Below, in pieces: positions 40,459 to 49,487 of a DNA stretch of 63,332 bases. The notes beneath the pieces were generated by a model. That model saw only the letters and a program-made list of their open reading frames with translations, did not search any database and was not told where the DNA came from. This DNA comes from an uncultured Megasphaera sp. Lineage in GTDB: Bacteria; Bacillota; Negativicutes; Veillonellales; Megasphaeraceae. Position numbers and translations under genes: made by a program. The stretch lies in NCBI GenBank assembly GCA_900540735.1, contig UQHB01000013.1, positions 1 through 63,332 of the forward strand, read 5' to 3'. Within the stretch, counting starts at the first letter, position 1, and every line of letters begins with the position of its first letter.

Positions 40459-41841
40459 ATGGAAGGACAATTTTTCACATCCTTTCTCATGATTAGCGAC
40501 TATCGGACGATGCTTTTCTTAGTCGCCCTCGCCATTGCTTTCGGCATTATTCATTATTTATACCGTGTCCGCAAGATGGGCTTCTCTCTCGTCGTCTTCA
40601 TCGGCATGATCTTCGGGGCTCTCTTGGGTCTTGCTATGCAGGCCATGGCTGGCTTTCCGGACAAACCAGGTGATGTCATCTTCATCAAAGAAGCGACGAA
40701 CTGGTTCCAACTCTTTGGAAATGGCTATATGAACCTCATCAAGATGATTGTCATCCCTTTGGTTATCTTCTCCATTGCCCACGTCATCGTCAATATGGAG
40801 TCCGGCAAAACCATGGGCCGTCTCGTCAAACGTACGCTCATTGTGACCCTCATTATGACGGCTATTTCCGCTGTTATTGGCCTTGCCTTCGGCATCCTCT
40901 TTGATGTAGGCAGCGGCAGTGCTATGGTCGCGTCTGATACGGCAAAAGCTAAAGAAATCGTCAGCGTCGCTACGACCATTCAGCGGTTAGTCCCAGGCAA
41001 CCTCGTCGATTCGATGGTGAAATTAAACATTATCGGCATGGTTATCTTTGCCGCCGTCTTAGGCCGGGCTATTTGGTGGATGAAAGCAGACGAACCGAAA
41101 TTAGAAGCCTTCCTCCACAACCTCGTCGACAGCATGCATAAAGCCATGATGAATATGGCTCTCCTCATCCTCGACTTTATGCCTTGGGCCGTCATTGCCC
41201 TCTTAGCGAATACGATTGCCCAAAAAGGCGTATCTAGCATCCTCGATGTAGGTATCTTCATCATTGCCTTGTATCTGGCTTTAGCCGTACAATTTTTCAT
41301 TCAATTTGCAGCCCTTATCTTGCACGGTGTCAATCCTATTCATTACTTCAAAAAGAGCATTGCCCTCTTGATTTTGGCCTTTACATCGCGCTCCAGTGCA
41401 GGCTGCTTGCCCGTAACCATTGAAACCCTCGTCACCCGTCTCGGTGTCAACCAAGGCACAGCAAGCTTCGTCGCCGGCTTTGGGACAACTGCAGGCATGC
41501 AAGGCTGCGCCGGTGTCTTCCCGGCTATGCTCATCGTCTATGTTTGCCACCTCACAGGGACACCGCTCGATATGACCATGATGATTATGACCGTCATTGT
41601 CGTCACCATTGGCTCCCTCGGTATTGCCGGTATCCCCGGTACAGCCACAATGGCTGCATCTGTCGGCCTTTCTGGTGTCGGCATGGCTTCGTCCTTTAGC
41701 CTCATCGGCCCAATTCTCGCTATTGACCCCCTCATCGACATGATGCGTACTATGGTCAACGTCTCCGGCTCTGTCGTCAATGCCATCATCGTCGACAAAC
41801 AGTTAGGCACATTTAACGAAGAAAAATATATCGAAAAATAA
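40459..41841 (+). CDS. Cation:dicarboxylate/cystine symporter (DAACS family, TcyP-like)
   Basis: A 460-residue protein with the DAACS fold. The Ser-rich hairpin loop (TSRSSAGCLPVTIETL), the GTTAGMQGCAG helix and the GIAGIPGTATMAAS second hairpin are all present. These import glutamate, aspartate, C4-dicarboxylates or cystine with Na+ or H+. The extended N-terminal helices and the GVNQGTASFVAGFG segment resemble the TcyP/YhcL cystine group, but specificity is not certain. Single gene between its leader hairpin and a bidirectional terminator. Confidence 0.85.
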   Translation: MEGQFFTSFLMISDYRTMLFLVALAIAFGIIHYLYRVRKMGFSLVVFIGMIFGALLGLAMQAMAGFPDKPGDVIFIKEATNWFQLFGNGYMNLIKMIVIPLVIFSIAHVIVNMESGKTMGRLVKRTLIVTLIMTAISAVIGLAFGILFDVGSGSAMVASDTAKAKEIVSVATTIQRLVPGNLVDSMVKLNIIGMVIFAAVLGRAIWWMKADEPKLEAFLHNLVDSMHKAMMNMALLILDFMPWAVIALLANTIAQKGVSSILDVGIFIIALYLALAVQFFIQFAALILHGVNPIHYFKKSIALLILAFTSRSSAGCLPVTIETLVTRLGVNQGTASFVAGFGTTAGMQGCAGVFPAMLIVYVCHLTGTPLDMTMMIMTVIVVTIGSLGIAGIPGTATMAASVGLSGVGMASSFSLIGPILAIDPLIDMMRTMVNVSGSVVNAIIVDKQLGTFNEEKYIEK

Positions 41842-41856
41842 CTATTTTATCCATGC

Positions 41857-41897
41857 AAAAACCGCTTGATTAGACTTTTATCTAACCAAGCGGTTTT
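41857..41897. terminator. Bidirectional terminator between symporter and autotransporter
   Basis: AAAACCGCTTG.TTAGA / TCTAA.CAAGCGGTTTT with A- and T-runs on opposite sides; it can end both convergent transcripts. Confidence 0.9.
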
Positions 41898-41937
41898 CTG
41901 TATGCATAGAATTATCTTATGGAACCATTATGTAATT

Positions 41938-44900
41938 TTATTTGTTTTCAACTGGTTTCTTCACGCGGACACGTTCGATAGTCGGATTGCCGTCTTTATC
42001 TTTGGCAACCGTATCGACAGTGAAGCATTCTAATTCCGGCGCGAATTCCGTTAAAATCTTATCAGATAATTTAGCGCCTTTAAGCATAGCCCGATAGAGC
42101 ATAGCCGCAAATTCATACCGCGTCATGGGACGGCTGCCATCAAAGTTACCGCTTGGGTAGCCTTCAATAATGCCGTTACCAGCGAGGACTGCAACGTATT
42201 CATACGCCCAGTGGTTTTGCGGTACATCCGGGAAGAGCTGAAGTTTCGATGTATCAATCGGTTTATGAGCTTGAGCGTCAAGCAATGCCGACTTCAAGTC
42301 TTCCAATTCTTTCCGTAAGTCCTTGATTTCTTTGGCCATAGCGACGCGAGATGTAGAAACGTGGTTTTCGCCGGTACCAATCTTCAAGGAAACGCCGGCA
42401 TTGACCATATTTTCACCGCTGCCGCAGGAACCGCCAATGGAGAACATCGTGTCTTCATTCGGACGGTAATACGTGCCAATGGCAACAGCGCTTGCGCCTT
42501 GGTAATGACCGTAGCCTGCAGAGAAGTCCCATTTAGCATCCGGGTCGAAATCGAGAGGATGTAATGCTGCAAGAGCTGCAGCGCCTGCACCGACTTTGTT
42601 GACACGGCTATCGAGTTTGCCAAGATTACCGGCGATATTTTGGATGTTCGTCGTGTTCTGGTTGACTTGTTGATTCGTTGCCCAGAGTTGACTGCCGTTG
42701 ACAGCGTCTTTCGAGTCTTTGTCAACTTTCCCATCTGCTACATTCGTAATGGTCGTGTACGTAACCTTGTCGCCGTTTTTCGTCGTATTCAAGGTAATCT
42801 TATTCGTTACATTGCCCTTATCGTCACGGTCGTACTGTACAGTACCTGCCATAGCCTGCTGGAGCTGCGATTCTGTAGCAGCTTTCGTCGAGCCTTTGTA
42901 GCCGCCGTCTTTTGCGTCCTTATCAGTAAGTTTAGAATCCCAAGACGTGTTCTTCAGGCCTTCTACATAACCGTCTCCGCCTTTATTGATAGTTACATCA
43001 CCGGCTTTGAAATCGCTGCCAGAGACCGTACCCGTTGCCGTGACATTACCATTCGTACCGTCAACAGTAACATGTTTACTATCTTTGTCACCAAGAGTAA
43101 TCGTGTTACCTAGGCTAACTTTGTAATCAATGCCACCATCTGCGTTCTTCTTAGTGCCGTCAACTGTAATGCCATTGCCTGCGCTAACAGAACTATGTTT
43201 ACCTGCCGTATCGGCAATATCACCAAGTTTATTATTTAATTTACCAATAGCGACTGTCGTGCTGTCACCGTCCTTGACATCACCAGTATATTTCTTATTA
43301 CCATTTTCATCGACCGCAGTGTAATCGAGACCGCCAACTTTGTTATTCAGGTTGTTCACGGCATCAACGACAGTCGTATGCGTCGGTTTGCCATCAGCAT
43401 CTTTATTCTTCAAGTCATCTTTGAAGCTGTCTACAGAGCCTACATCAGAAGATTTTGCCACATCTTTGATGACGACTTCCTTGCCGGTCGCCTTGCCATC
43501 TTTATCTACTTCCGTGAGATGAATAGAGCCATCTGTACCTACTGCATACTGCTTCGACGTATCGATGTGGGTATCTGTGTTGCCAGCGGAAATGGCCTCC
43601 TTCATCTGGCCCACATTCACCGCATCGCTGTCTTCTACACCTTTGCTGACATTATGAATGACGTTGCCACCCATAGAGACATTGCCCTGGTTGATCGTAA
43701 TATCCGTATAAGTCATACCGTCTACCGTACTACCTTTGACCGTAAGGCCGCCGTTATTGATAGACGTATTTCCCATCGTCACGCTGCCGTCTTTGCCAAG
43801 GTCGAGATTTTTCGCCAGTTTCACATTCAGCACGCCGTCTTTAGAAATTACACCGATATTGCCATCTGTGAGCTTGCTTTCATCCGTAACCCCACCTTTG
43901 ATGGTCAGTGTTTCATTGAGCTTCTTGCCGATGATATTACCAGCATCGCCGACAAATTTCAAGCCGTCATTCAGGTTCGCTACCTGCTGACCGTTACCAT
44001 TAGCATCCGTGTAGACTACGCGGGTCGTCGTTTCATCGTCTTTGCCATCGACGCCAGGTTTTCCGCCTTTAGTGATGGTGATAGTCGTATTCGTGCCGTC
44101 TTTGTTGACGATGGAAAGCTGGCCGTCTGCGCCGTCCTTTCCATTCACGCCTTTTTCGCCTACCGTGACGCTATTGCCCTTCAGGTCTTTATCGAGCTTG
44201 ACAACGAGATTACCGTTTTCCACCATAGTCTTGACGTTTTCGCCGGAGTAGTTGGCATCGTCTTTCGTGCCTTCACCGACGATGTTCATGGTTTCGCCCA
44301 GTTTCTTCTTGACGGTTGCATCTGTATTTCCTTTGAAGGTCAGGCCTTTGTTTGTGAGTTCAATCGTAATATTGGAAATCGAATCATTCAAGCGGTCCAC
44401 ATTGACAGCGGCATCGCCTTTATAGTTCGGGTCTGTCTTATCTGCCGTGACATAGGAAACATTCGTAATCGTTGTGCCGCCGGTCTTCGCATCTTTATCA
44501 TAGGCCGTGCCTTGACCATTGCCCATGACGACGGTGTTGTAGTCGATTACAGTCTTGCCATTTTCTTCCTTCGTGGCGTACTTGACATTGCCTTTATCCT
44601 GTTCATTCAGGGCATCCTGCACATCTTTCAGCTGGTCTTCCGTCGCAGCCTGACCGGAGGTGATGTTGTCCTTGTCCCAGGTCTTATTGGTGAGATCATT
44701 CACGGTACCTTTACTGCCGTCAAGTGTGATCTTGTGGTCACCGCCTACGGTTACTTTGTTATTGGTGATGGAGGTATCGCCAATCTTGACGCTGCCATTT
44801 TCCGTGAGGTCGATATCTTTCGACAGTTTCACATTCAGGGAGCCGTCGTCGCCTTTGACTACGCCGATATTTTTATCGGTGAGTTTCGCCGCATCTGCGC

Positions 44901-47900
44901 CGCCTTTGAGGCCCAGCGTTTCGTTCAGCTTCTTGGAAATTTCCTGGCCGTCGTCACCGACAAATTTCAGGCCGTCATTCTTGGTCGCTACCTGCTGTTC
45001 ATTGCCCTTTTCGTCAGTATAAACGATGCGGGTAATACCGTCCTTGCCGTCAAGTCCCGGATCGCCAGTCTTCACAATGATATCTGCCGACTGTCCGTCC
45101 TTGCCGTTGAGGCCGATGTGACCGTCCACGCCGTCTTTGCCGTCAGCGCCTTTTTCGCCCAGAGTAATGCTGTTCCCCAGACCGATCTGGAACTGCTTCG
45201 TATTGTCAGCGCCGTCCACCACTTTGGTCTCAATACCGTTCGCGCCGACCACGGTGATGGAGGTGCCGATATTCTGCCGTACTTCCTTACCCTCCTGATC
45301 TTTCAGGCCGAATCCGCCGCCCTTCGCTGCATCCTGAAGGTTTGTCACACGGGTATCCAGATTCGTCACAGCGCCGTCGATGCGGGTGATGTTCTGGGTA
45401 TTGGTATCCTGCTGCTTCTTGCTGGCCACATCGCCGATAGTGACGGTTTGTTTTGTGGCTTCATCCGTACCATTCTGGACAGACAATTCTACGGTGCCGT
45501 CATCTTTGACCTTATAGCCTTTGACTTCCGCCGAATTGTTCGTGGCTTCTTTGATCGTGTCTGTGCCATTGACCAGACGGAAATCGGTAGTGGAAATCGC
45601 GCCACCGAGACCCGAGAGGTCCACATCTACAGTGCCGCCTTGTTTGCGGTTGAGCGTGATCGTCTTACCATCGGAAGAGAGCTTACCGCTGGTCACGTAA
45701 TCATCATGGTCGGTCAGGTATTTCTTATTGACCACCGCATTGTCGCCATTCCCTACATTTGTGACATACATAGTGCCCGCAGTGACGCTATCAAGGCCCT
45801 TCAGCTCTTTGCTGAGCGCCACCGTCACATTGTTGTCATCCACGCCCTTGGTGACTGTGATATTCTGATAGTCTTTGCCGTCCGTAGCCGTTTCTTTCTT
45901 ACCAGAAATATCGACCGTATTGTCCTTCTTGACAGCCGTCTTGTTCTGGCCATCCGCGGTGAGATTCCAACCGGATTCCTGGAGCGCTTTGTATACGGTA
46001 TCGCCGGTGACAATCTTCGTATCTCCGTCTTTCACGGCGCCGCTGGCTTCGACATTGACCGCATATTTCCTGACACCATCTGTCGTTGTTTCCGTCACTT
46101 TCGTATTGGTGCCGTCCACGACCTGTACGGCTTTCTGCGCCAGTTCGGTAACAACATTCTTACCGCCATCCGTAATATTGGACAGATCATTTTTCGCCAC
46201 GCCAGAAATGACAACCTTCTGGTCTGCGACCGCATTGCCATTGCCATCCACATACGTGAGCGTCACATTACCGTCTTTATCCACACCATACGACTGACCA
46301 TCCTTTGTCGGCGCGATATGCTGTTCTACGCCCTTGGCGAGATTGGTGATAATTGTCCTACCGCCCTCGGTGATATTTGACAAATCATTCTTGGCAATAC
46401 CCTTCACGGTGTACGAGATACCTGCCGCTCCGCCATATTGATCCTGGGTAGACAGTGTGAGGGTCCCATCTTCCGACAGTTCCGCACCGGAAAGGGCATA
46501 ATCATGCACCGCACCAGTCAGCTTCACGTCAGTTCCATTCTTCTTCGTCAAGGAAATCTCACCCTTGTCGCTGATGCTGCCACCGGTGATCAGGTCCTTC
46601 TCATCTGCAAAGCCCGTAGCGGAAATCTTGATATCCCCATTGTCGTTAGATATGATGGAAATATGATCCCCATCAGTGAGATTCAGCGTCCCGTCTTTGG
46701 CTACGGTCTTCGCTTCTGTTCCATTGACAAGCACTTTCCAGCTGACCTTTTCAATGGCGTTATATACCGTGTCGCCAGTGACAATGCCTGTATTCCCGCC
46801 TGCTACCTGGCCATTGGCCTGAACGCTCACGGTGTAAGTATTGATGGGGCCAGATACACCATCCTGCGTACCTGCTTTCACATCCACATTGTCGCCAGCC
46901 AATACCTTCACCGATTCCTTGGCAATGGTGTTGATGTATTTGTCCCCATCTTTCGTGAGGTTAGACAGGTCATTCTTCGCTACGCCTTTGATGACCGCCT
47001 GTTTGTCCGCCACCTTATTGCCTGCACCGTCTACGTAGGTCATGGTCACATTGCCTTTATCATCGACTTCGTATTCTTTGCCCGTTTCGGTTGGCGCGAT
47101 GTGGAGGCTGTTCTTTTCGAAATAGTCTTTGTTGATGACCGAGTCACCCTTGTCAGGATCGACGTTCGTCACATACATATTGCCAGCGTTGACCGTCGTA
47201 GCGTCGATCTTATCGGCTGTGACGTTTTTCAGTTGTAAATCATCCGCCAAATCAAAGGTGATTTTCCCAGCTTCCGCGCTGGCCACTTTGATATTCTGAT
47301 GGTCTTTTGTTGTGACATTACCATCTTTATCAGTAATGTCTTTCTTGGCACCAGCGAAATCGATTTTATGATCCTGCGGTTCGACCGTATCCGTGCTGCC
47401 TTCGACAGTCGGTTTCCAAAGCTGCTTCTGGATATTCTTAATTTCTGTCGCATTCTTTTTGATGTTCAGATCCCGCTGGTGGAGCTGGCTGCCGTTCACT
47501 GCATCTTTGGACGTTTCATTTACGTCGCCGTCTTTCACATTGATGACTTTATTGCTGTTTGCATTGAGGCCATTTGCATTGATATACGTTTTACCATCAT
47601 AGGCCACGCCATCATCACTGATAGCACTCTTGCCGCCTCTTACGGTACCGGTCGCCGTGACATTGCCTTCAGGACCATTGATGGTGACCGAGTCTTTGCT
47701 AGCTGGATCGGTCGAATCTTTCAATGTGATGGTATCTGCGATGCCGACGGTATATTCCTTACCGCCCGCCACATTTTCGCCTTTCTGAACGGAAACATTA
47801 CTATCCTTGGCTACCACTGTGGTGTGGGCGCCATCCCCGGTGCCGTCATTCTTAAATAAATCAATTACTTCTTTCAGCTGGGCCACATTGACCGCATCGG

Positions 47901-48639
47901 TGTCTTCCGTCCCGGCTGCCACGCCTGTAATCTGACGGGTCACAGAAGGACCGCCCACAGCGATAACCCCGCCTGTGGATACCCAGGTAGAATCATACTT
48001 GCCATTGCCCAGATAGCCTGTAAATCCCTTATCGCGGCTGGCTACAGAATTATCGCCGAGCGCGACTGAACCAGACACAAGGGACTGAGAACCCGCGCCA
48101 ATGGCATAGGTGTTATCAGAACCTGTCATCGCCCCCTGGCCGACAGCAAAGGAATTTCTCCCATAGGCAGTGCCGCCCAAGCCAGCAAAGGTGTTATCAC
48201 CATTGGCCGTAGACCCTTGTCCAATGGCCAAAGCTCCCTGACCATGAGCCACATTCCCCTGGCCGATAGTGGTTGAATCGTATCCCTGCGCGTTATTTTT
48301 TGAGCCAAAAGCAGTGGATCCGATGCCTCCGGCATTATTTTCCTGTCCCCAAACAGTATTGTACTGCCCTTGAGCCTTATTACCGGTCCCCCAGGCCGTA
48401 TTCCAATCCCCATCAACGGTGTTATTTTCACCTTTATTTTCATTGCCCTCGGCCCATGCCGTCATACTTCCCGTAACGCCGACAGAACACAAGAGAGCCG
48501 CCACGACAAGATGCCGCAAGACATTCTTAGGACAGCCTAATGTTATCACTGCTCCTCTGCTATGGCTGCTAATAAATTCCGAACCTACAACATAGCAATT
48601 CTTGACTTTGTTCCACACTACTTTGTAAATCTTATTCAT
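41938..48639 (-). CDS. Giant trimeric autotransporter adhesin with C-terminal SLH domain
   Basis: 2,233 residues from the ATG at 48639, which begins an ESPR signal peptide (MNKIYKVVWNKVKNCYVVGSE); the upstream ATG at 48672 adds 11 unlikely residues. After cleavage near AWA come YadA-like head repeats (AxGxxSTAxG type), a neck (DAVNVAQLK), a long stalk with repeated FxG/neck modules, and short Gly-X-Y-like stretches (GKDGVDGHIGLNGKDG). The YadA membrane anchor is at about 2020-2098. Unusually the chain then continues for 135 residues: a coiled coil and one SLH domain (about 2133-2188, with FPDV...HWAYEYV and TRYEFA). The anchor should trimerise in the outer membrane and the SLH part bind peptidoglycan. 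The stalk contains large internal duplications. Confidence 0.95.
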   Translation of the reverse strand: MNKIYKVVWNKVKNCYVVGSEFISSHSRGAVITLGCPKNVLRHLVVAALLCSVGVTGSMTAWAEGNENKGENNTVDGDWNTAWGTGNKAQGQYNTVWGQENNAGGIGSTAFGSKNNAQGYDSTTIGQGNVAHGQGALAIGQGSTANGDNTFAGLGGTAYGRNSFAVGQGAMTGSDNTYAIGAGSQSLVSGSVALGDNSVASRDKGFTGYLGNGKYDSTWVSTGGVIAVGGPSVTRQITGVAAGTEDTDAVNVAQLKEVIDLFKNDGTGDGAHTTVVAKDSNVSVQKGENVAGGKEYTVGIADTITLKDSTDPASKDSVTINGPEGNVTATGTVRGGKSAISDDGVAYDGKTYINANGLNANSNKVINVKDGDVNETSKDAVNGSQLHQRDLNIKKNATEIKNIQKQLWKPTVEGSTDTVEPQDHKIDFAGAKKDITDKDGNVTTKDHQNIKVASAEAGKITFDLADDLQLKNVTADKIDATTVNAGNMYVTNVDPDKGDSVINKDYFEKNSLHIAPTETGKEYEVDDKGNVTMTYVDGAGNKVADKQAVIKGVAKNDLSNLTKDGDKYINTIAKESVKVLAGDNVDVKAGTQDGVSGPINTYTVSVQANGQVAGGNTGIVTGDTVYNAIEKVSWKVLVNGTEAKTVAKDGTLNLTDGDHISIISNDNGDIKISATGFADEKDLITGGSISDKGEISLTKKNGTDVKLTGAVHDYALSGAELSEDGTLTLSTQDQYGGAAGISYTVKGIAKNDLSNITEGGRTIITNLAKGVEQHIAPTKDGQSYGVDKDGNVTLTYVDGNGNAVADQKVVISGVAKNDLSNITDGGKNVVTELAQKAVQVVDGTNTKVTETTTDGVRKYAVNVEASGAVKDGDTKIVTGDTVYKALQESGWNLTADGQNKTAVKKDNTVDISGKKETATDGKDYQNITVTKGVDDNNVTVALSKELKGLDSVTAGTMYVTNVGNGDNAVVNKKYLTDHDDYVTSGKLSSDGKTITLNRKQGGTVDVDLSGLGGAISTTDFRLVNGTDTIKEATNNSAEVKGYKVKDDGTVELSVQNGTDEATKQTVTIGDVASKKQQDTNTQNITRIDGAVTNLDTRVTNLQDAAKGGGFGLKDQEGKEVRQNIGTSITVVGANGIETKVVDGADNTKQFQIGLGNSITLGEKGADGKDGVDGHIGLNGKDGQSADIIVKTGDPGLDGKDGITRIVYTDEKGNEQQVATKNDGLKFVGDDGQEISKKLNETLGLKGGADAAKLTDKNIGVVKGDDGSLNVKLSKDIDLTENGSVKIGDTSITNNKVTVGGDHKITLDGSKGTVNDLTNKTWDKDNITSGQAATEDQLKDVQDALNEQDKGNVKYATKEENGKTVIDYNTVVMGNGQGTAYDKDAKTGGTTITNVSYVTADKTDPNYKGDAAVNVDRLNDSISNITIELTNKGLTFKGNTDATVKKKLGETMNIVGEGTKDDANYSGENVKTMVENGNLVVKLDKDLKGNSVTVGEKGVNGKDGADGQLSIVNKDGTNTTITITKGGKPGVDGKDDETTTRVVYTDANGNGQQVANLNDGLKFVGDAGNIIGKKLNETLTIKGGVTDESKLTDGNIGVISKDGVLNVKLAKNLDLGKDGSVTMGNTSINNGGLTVKGSTVDGMTYTDITINQGNVSMGGNVIHNVSKGVEDSDAVNVGQMKEAISAGNTDTHIDTSKQYAVGTDGSIHLTEVDKDGKATGKEVVIKDVAKSSDVGSVDSFKDDLKNKDADGKPTHTTVVDAVNNLNNKVGGLDYTAVDENGNKKYTGDVKDGDSTTVAIGKLNNKLGDIADTAGKHSSVSAGNGITVDGTKKNADGGIDYKVSLGNTITLGDKDSKHVTVDGTNGNVTATGTVSGSDFKAGDVTINKGGDGYVEGLKNTSWDSKLTDKDAKDGGYKGSTKAATESQLQQAMAGTVQYDRDDKGNVTNKITLNTTKNGDKVTYTTITNVADGKVDKDSKDAVNGSQLWATNQQVNQNTTNIQNIAGNLGKLDSRVNKVGAGAAALAALHPLDFDPDAKWDFSAGYGHYQGASAVAIGTYYRPNEDTMFSIGGSCGSGENMVNAGVSLKIGTGENHVSTSRVAMAKEIKDLRKELEDLKSALLDAQAHKPIDTSKLQLFPDVPQNHWAYEYVAVLAGNGIIEGYPSGNFDGSRPMTRYEFAAMLYRAMLKGAKLSDKILTEFAPELECFTVDTVAKDKDGNPTIERVRVKKPVENK

Positions 48640-48728
48640 ACCATATCGTTCCTTTCGTTCCTCTATTTCCATCTTTCATGCATCTTTTAGCTTCGATTGA
48701 TTGCATGAGATGGGATAAGACACGCAAA

Positions 48729-48758
48729 AAAAGACAACAAAAATCCATGCTGTCTTTT
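48729..48758 (-). terminator. Terminator-like hairpin in the autotransporter leader
   Basis: AAAAGACA / TGTCTTTT with a 14-base loop, followed on the minus strand by a T-run, ~90 bp before the ATG. It is weaker than the polysaccharide-operon hairpin but in the same relative position. Confidence 0.45.
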
Positions 48759-48812
48759 GGTATACGGTATAAACGAGACAAATTTATGCATTACATCGAG
48801 AGGATAGTTATG

Positions 48813-48840
48813 CCCCCCCCTGCATATTTATTGATATGCA
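48813..48840 (-). promoter_or_regulatory. C8 tract with adjacent inverted repeat upstream of the autotransporter
   Basis: Eight C (48813-48820) are followed at once by TGCATAT / ATATGCA (48821-48827 and 48834-48840), ~175 bp before the ATG. This is the same layout as upstream of the polysaccharide operon. The remainder of 48640-49000 is AT-rich without a gene. Confidence 0.6.
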
Positions 48841-49001
48841 ATATACGTTTCATCATGGAATCAGCATATATAGGGCTTCGCATCGATTTCATTACTATTC
48901 ACATCCTTTCTTTATACGATTTCCGTTATATTTTAATCGCTATTGGATTTATTTTACTATAGCTATCTGGTAATAACAAGTATCCCTTGAGTTTTTATGA
49001 A

Positions 49002-49053
49002 CGTAATATGCAAAAGGCCCCACTCTTGCGAGTGAGGTTTCTTGCATATTACG
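49002..49053 (-). terminator. Large hairpin after the ATP synthase operon
   Basis: A perfect 12-bp outer stem (CGTAATATGCAA / TTGCATATTACG) and an inner CCACTC/GAGTGG-like stem with a TTGC loop lie directly after atpC. It is probably the operon terminator, though the T-run is short. Confidence 0.75.
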
Positions 49054-49061
49054 ATATGAAC

Positions 49062-49484
49062 TTATTCGTTACCGTATTTTTCAGCTGCATCGATACGGTG
49101 CAGGGCACGCTGCAGTGCCGCTTCAGCCCGCGTGACATCCAGATTTGCTGCATGTTGTTGGAGCCGTTCTTCTGCACGCTTTTCAGCTGCTTTTGCACGT
49201 TCTACATCAATGTCAGCAGGCTTTTCAGCTGCTGGCGTAATGATGGTCGCCGTGTTATGGTTTACTTCCAGGAAGCCTTTGGCTACGGTCAAATGACGAC
49301 GCTGGCCGTCTTTTACGTAAGCCAACACATCAATACTCAAGGAGGCAATTAACGGCGCGTGATTCGGCATAATACCGAGTTCGCCGTCTAAGGCACGGAC
49401 GCAGAGGAATTCTACGTCTTCCGAGAGTACGGCAGCATCGGGAGTGATGACTTCCAGACGGAATGTCTTTCCTGTTTCTGCCAT
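49062..49484 (-). CDS. atpC: ATP synthase F1 subunit epsilon
   Basis: 140 residues. The N-terminal beta-sandwich carries the DGELGIMPNHAPLIASL signature and the C-terminal part is a helical hairpin. It couples the gamma rotor to the c-ring and inhibits ATP hydrolysis. Last gene of the operon, 3 bp after atpD. Confidence 0.97.
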   Translation of the reverse strand: MAETGKTFRLEVITPDAAVLSEDVEFLCVRALDGELGIMPNHAPLIASLSIDVLAYVKDGQRRHLTVAKGFLEVNHNTATIITPAAEKPADIDVERAKAAEKRAEERLQQHAANLDVTRAEAALQRALHRIDAAEKYGNE

Positions 49485-49487
49485 CGC

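Noticed and set aside
43378..46380. A 1,000-codon open frame on the plus strand inside the adhesin gene
   Set aside because: It is antisense to the adhesin, has no ribosome site or recognisable domain, and is rich in His/Ile/Arg/Phe as expected from the reverse complement of repetitive Thr/Asp/Gly/Lys codons.
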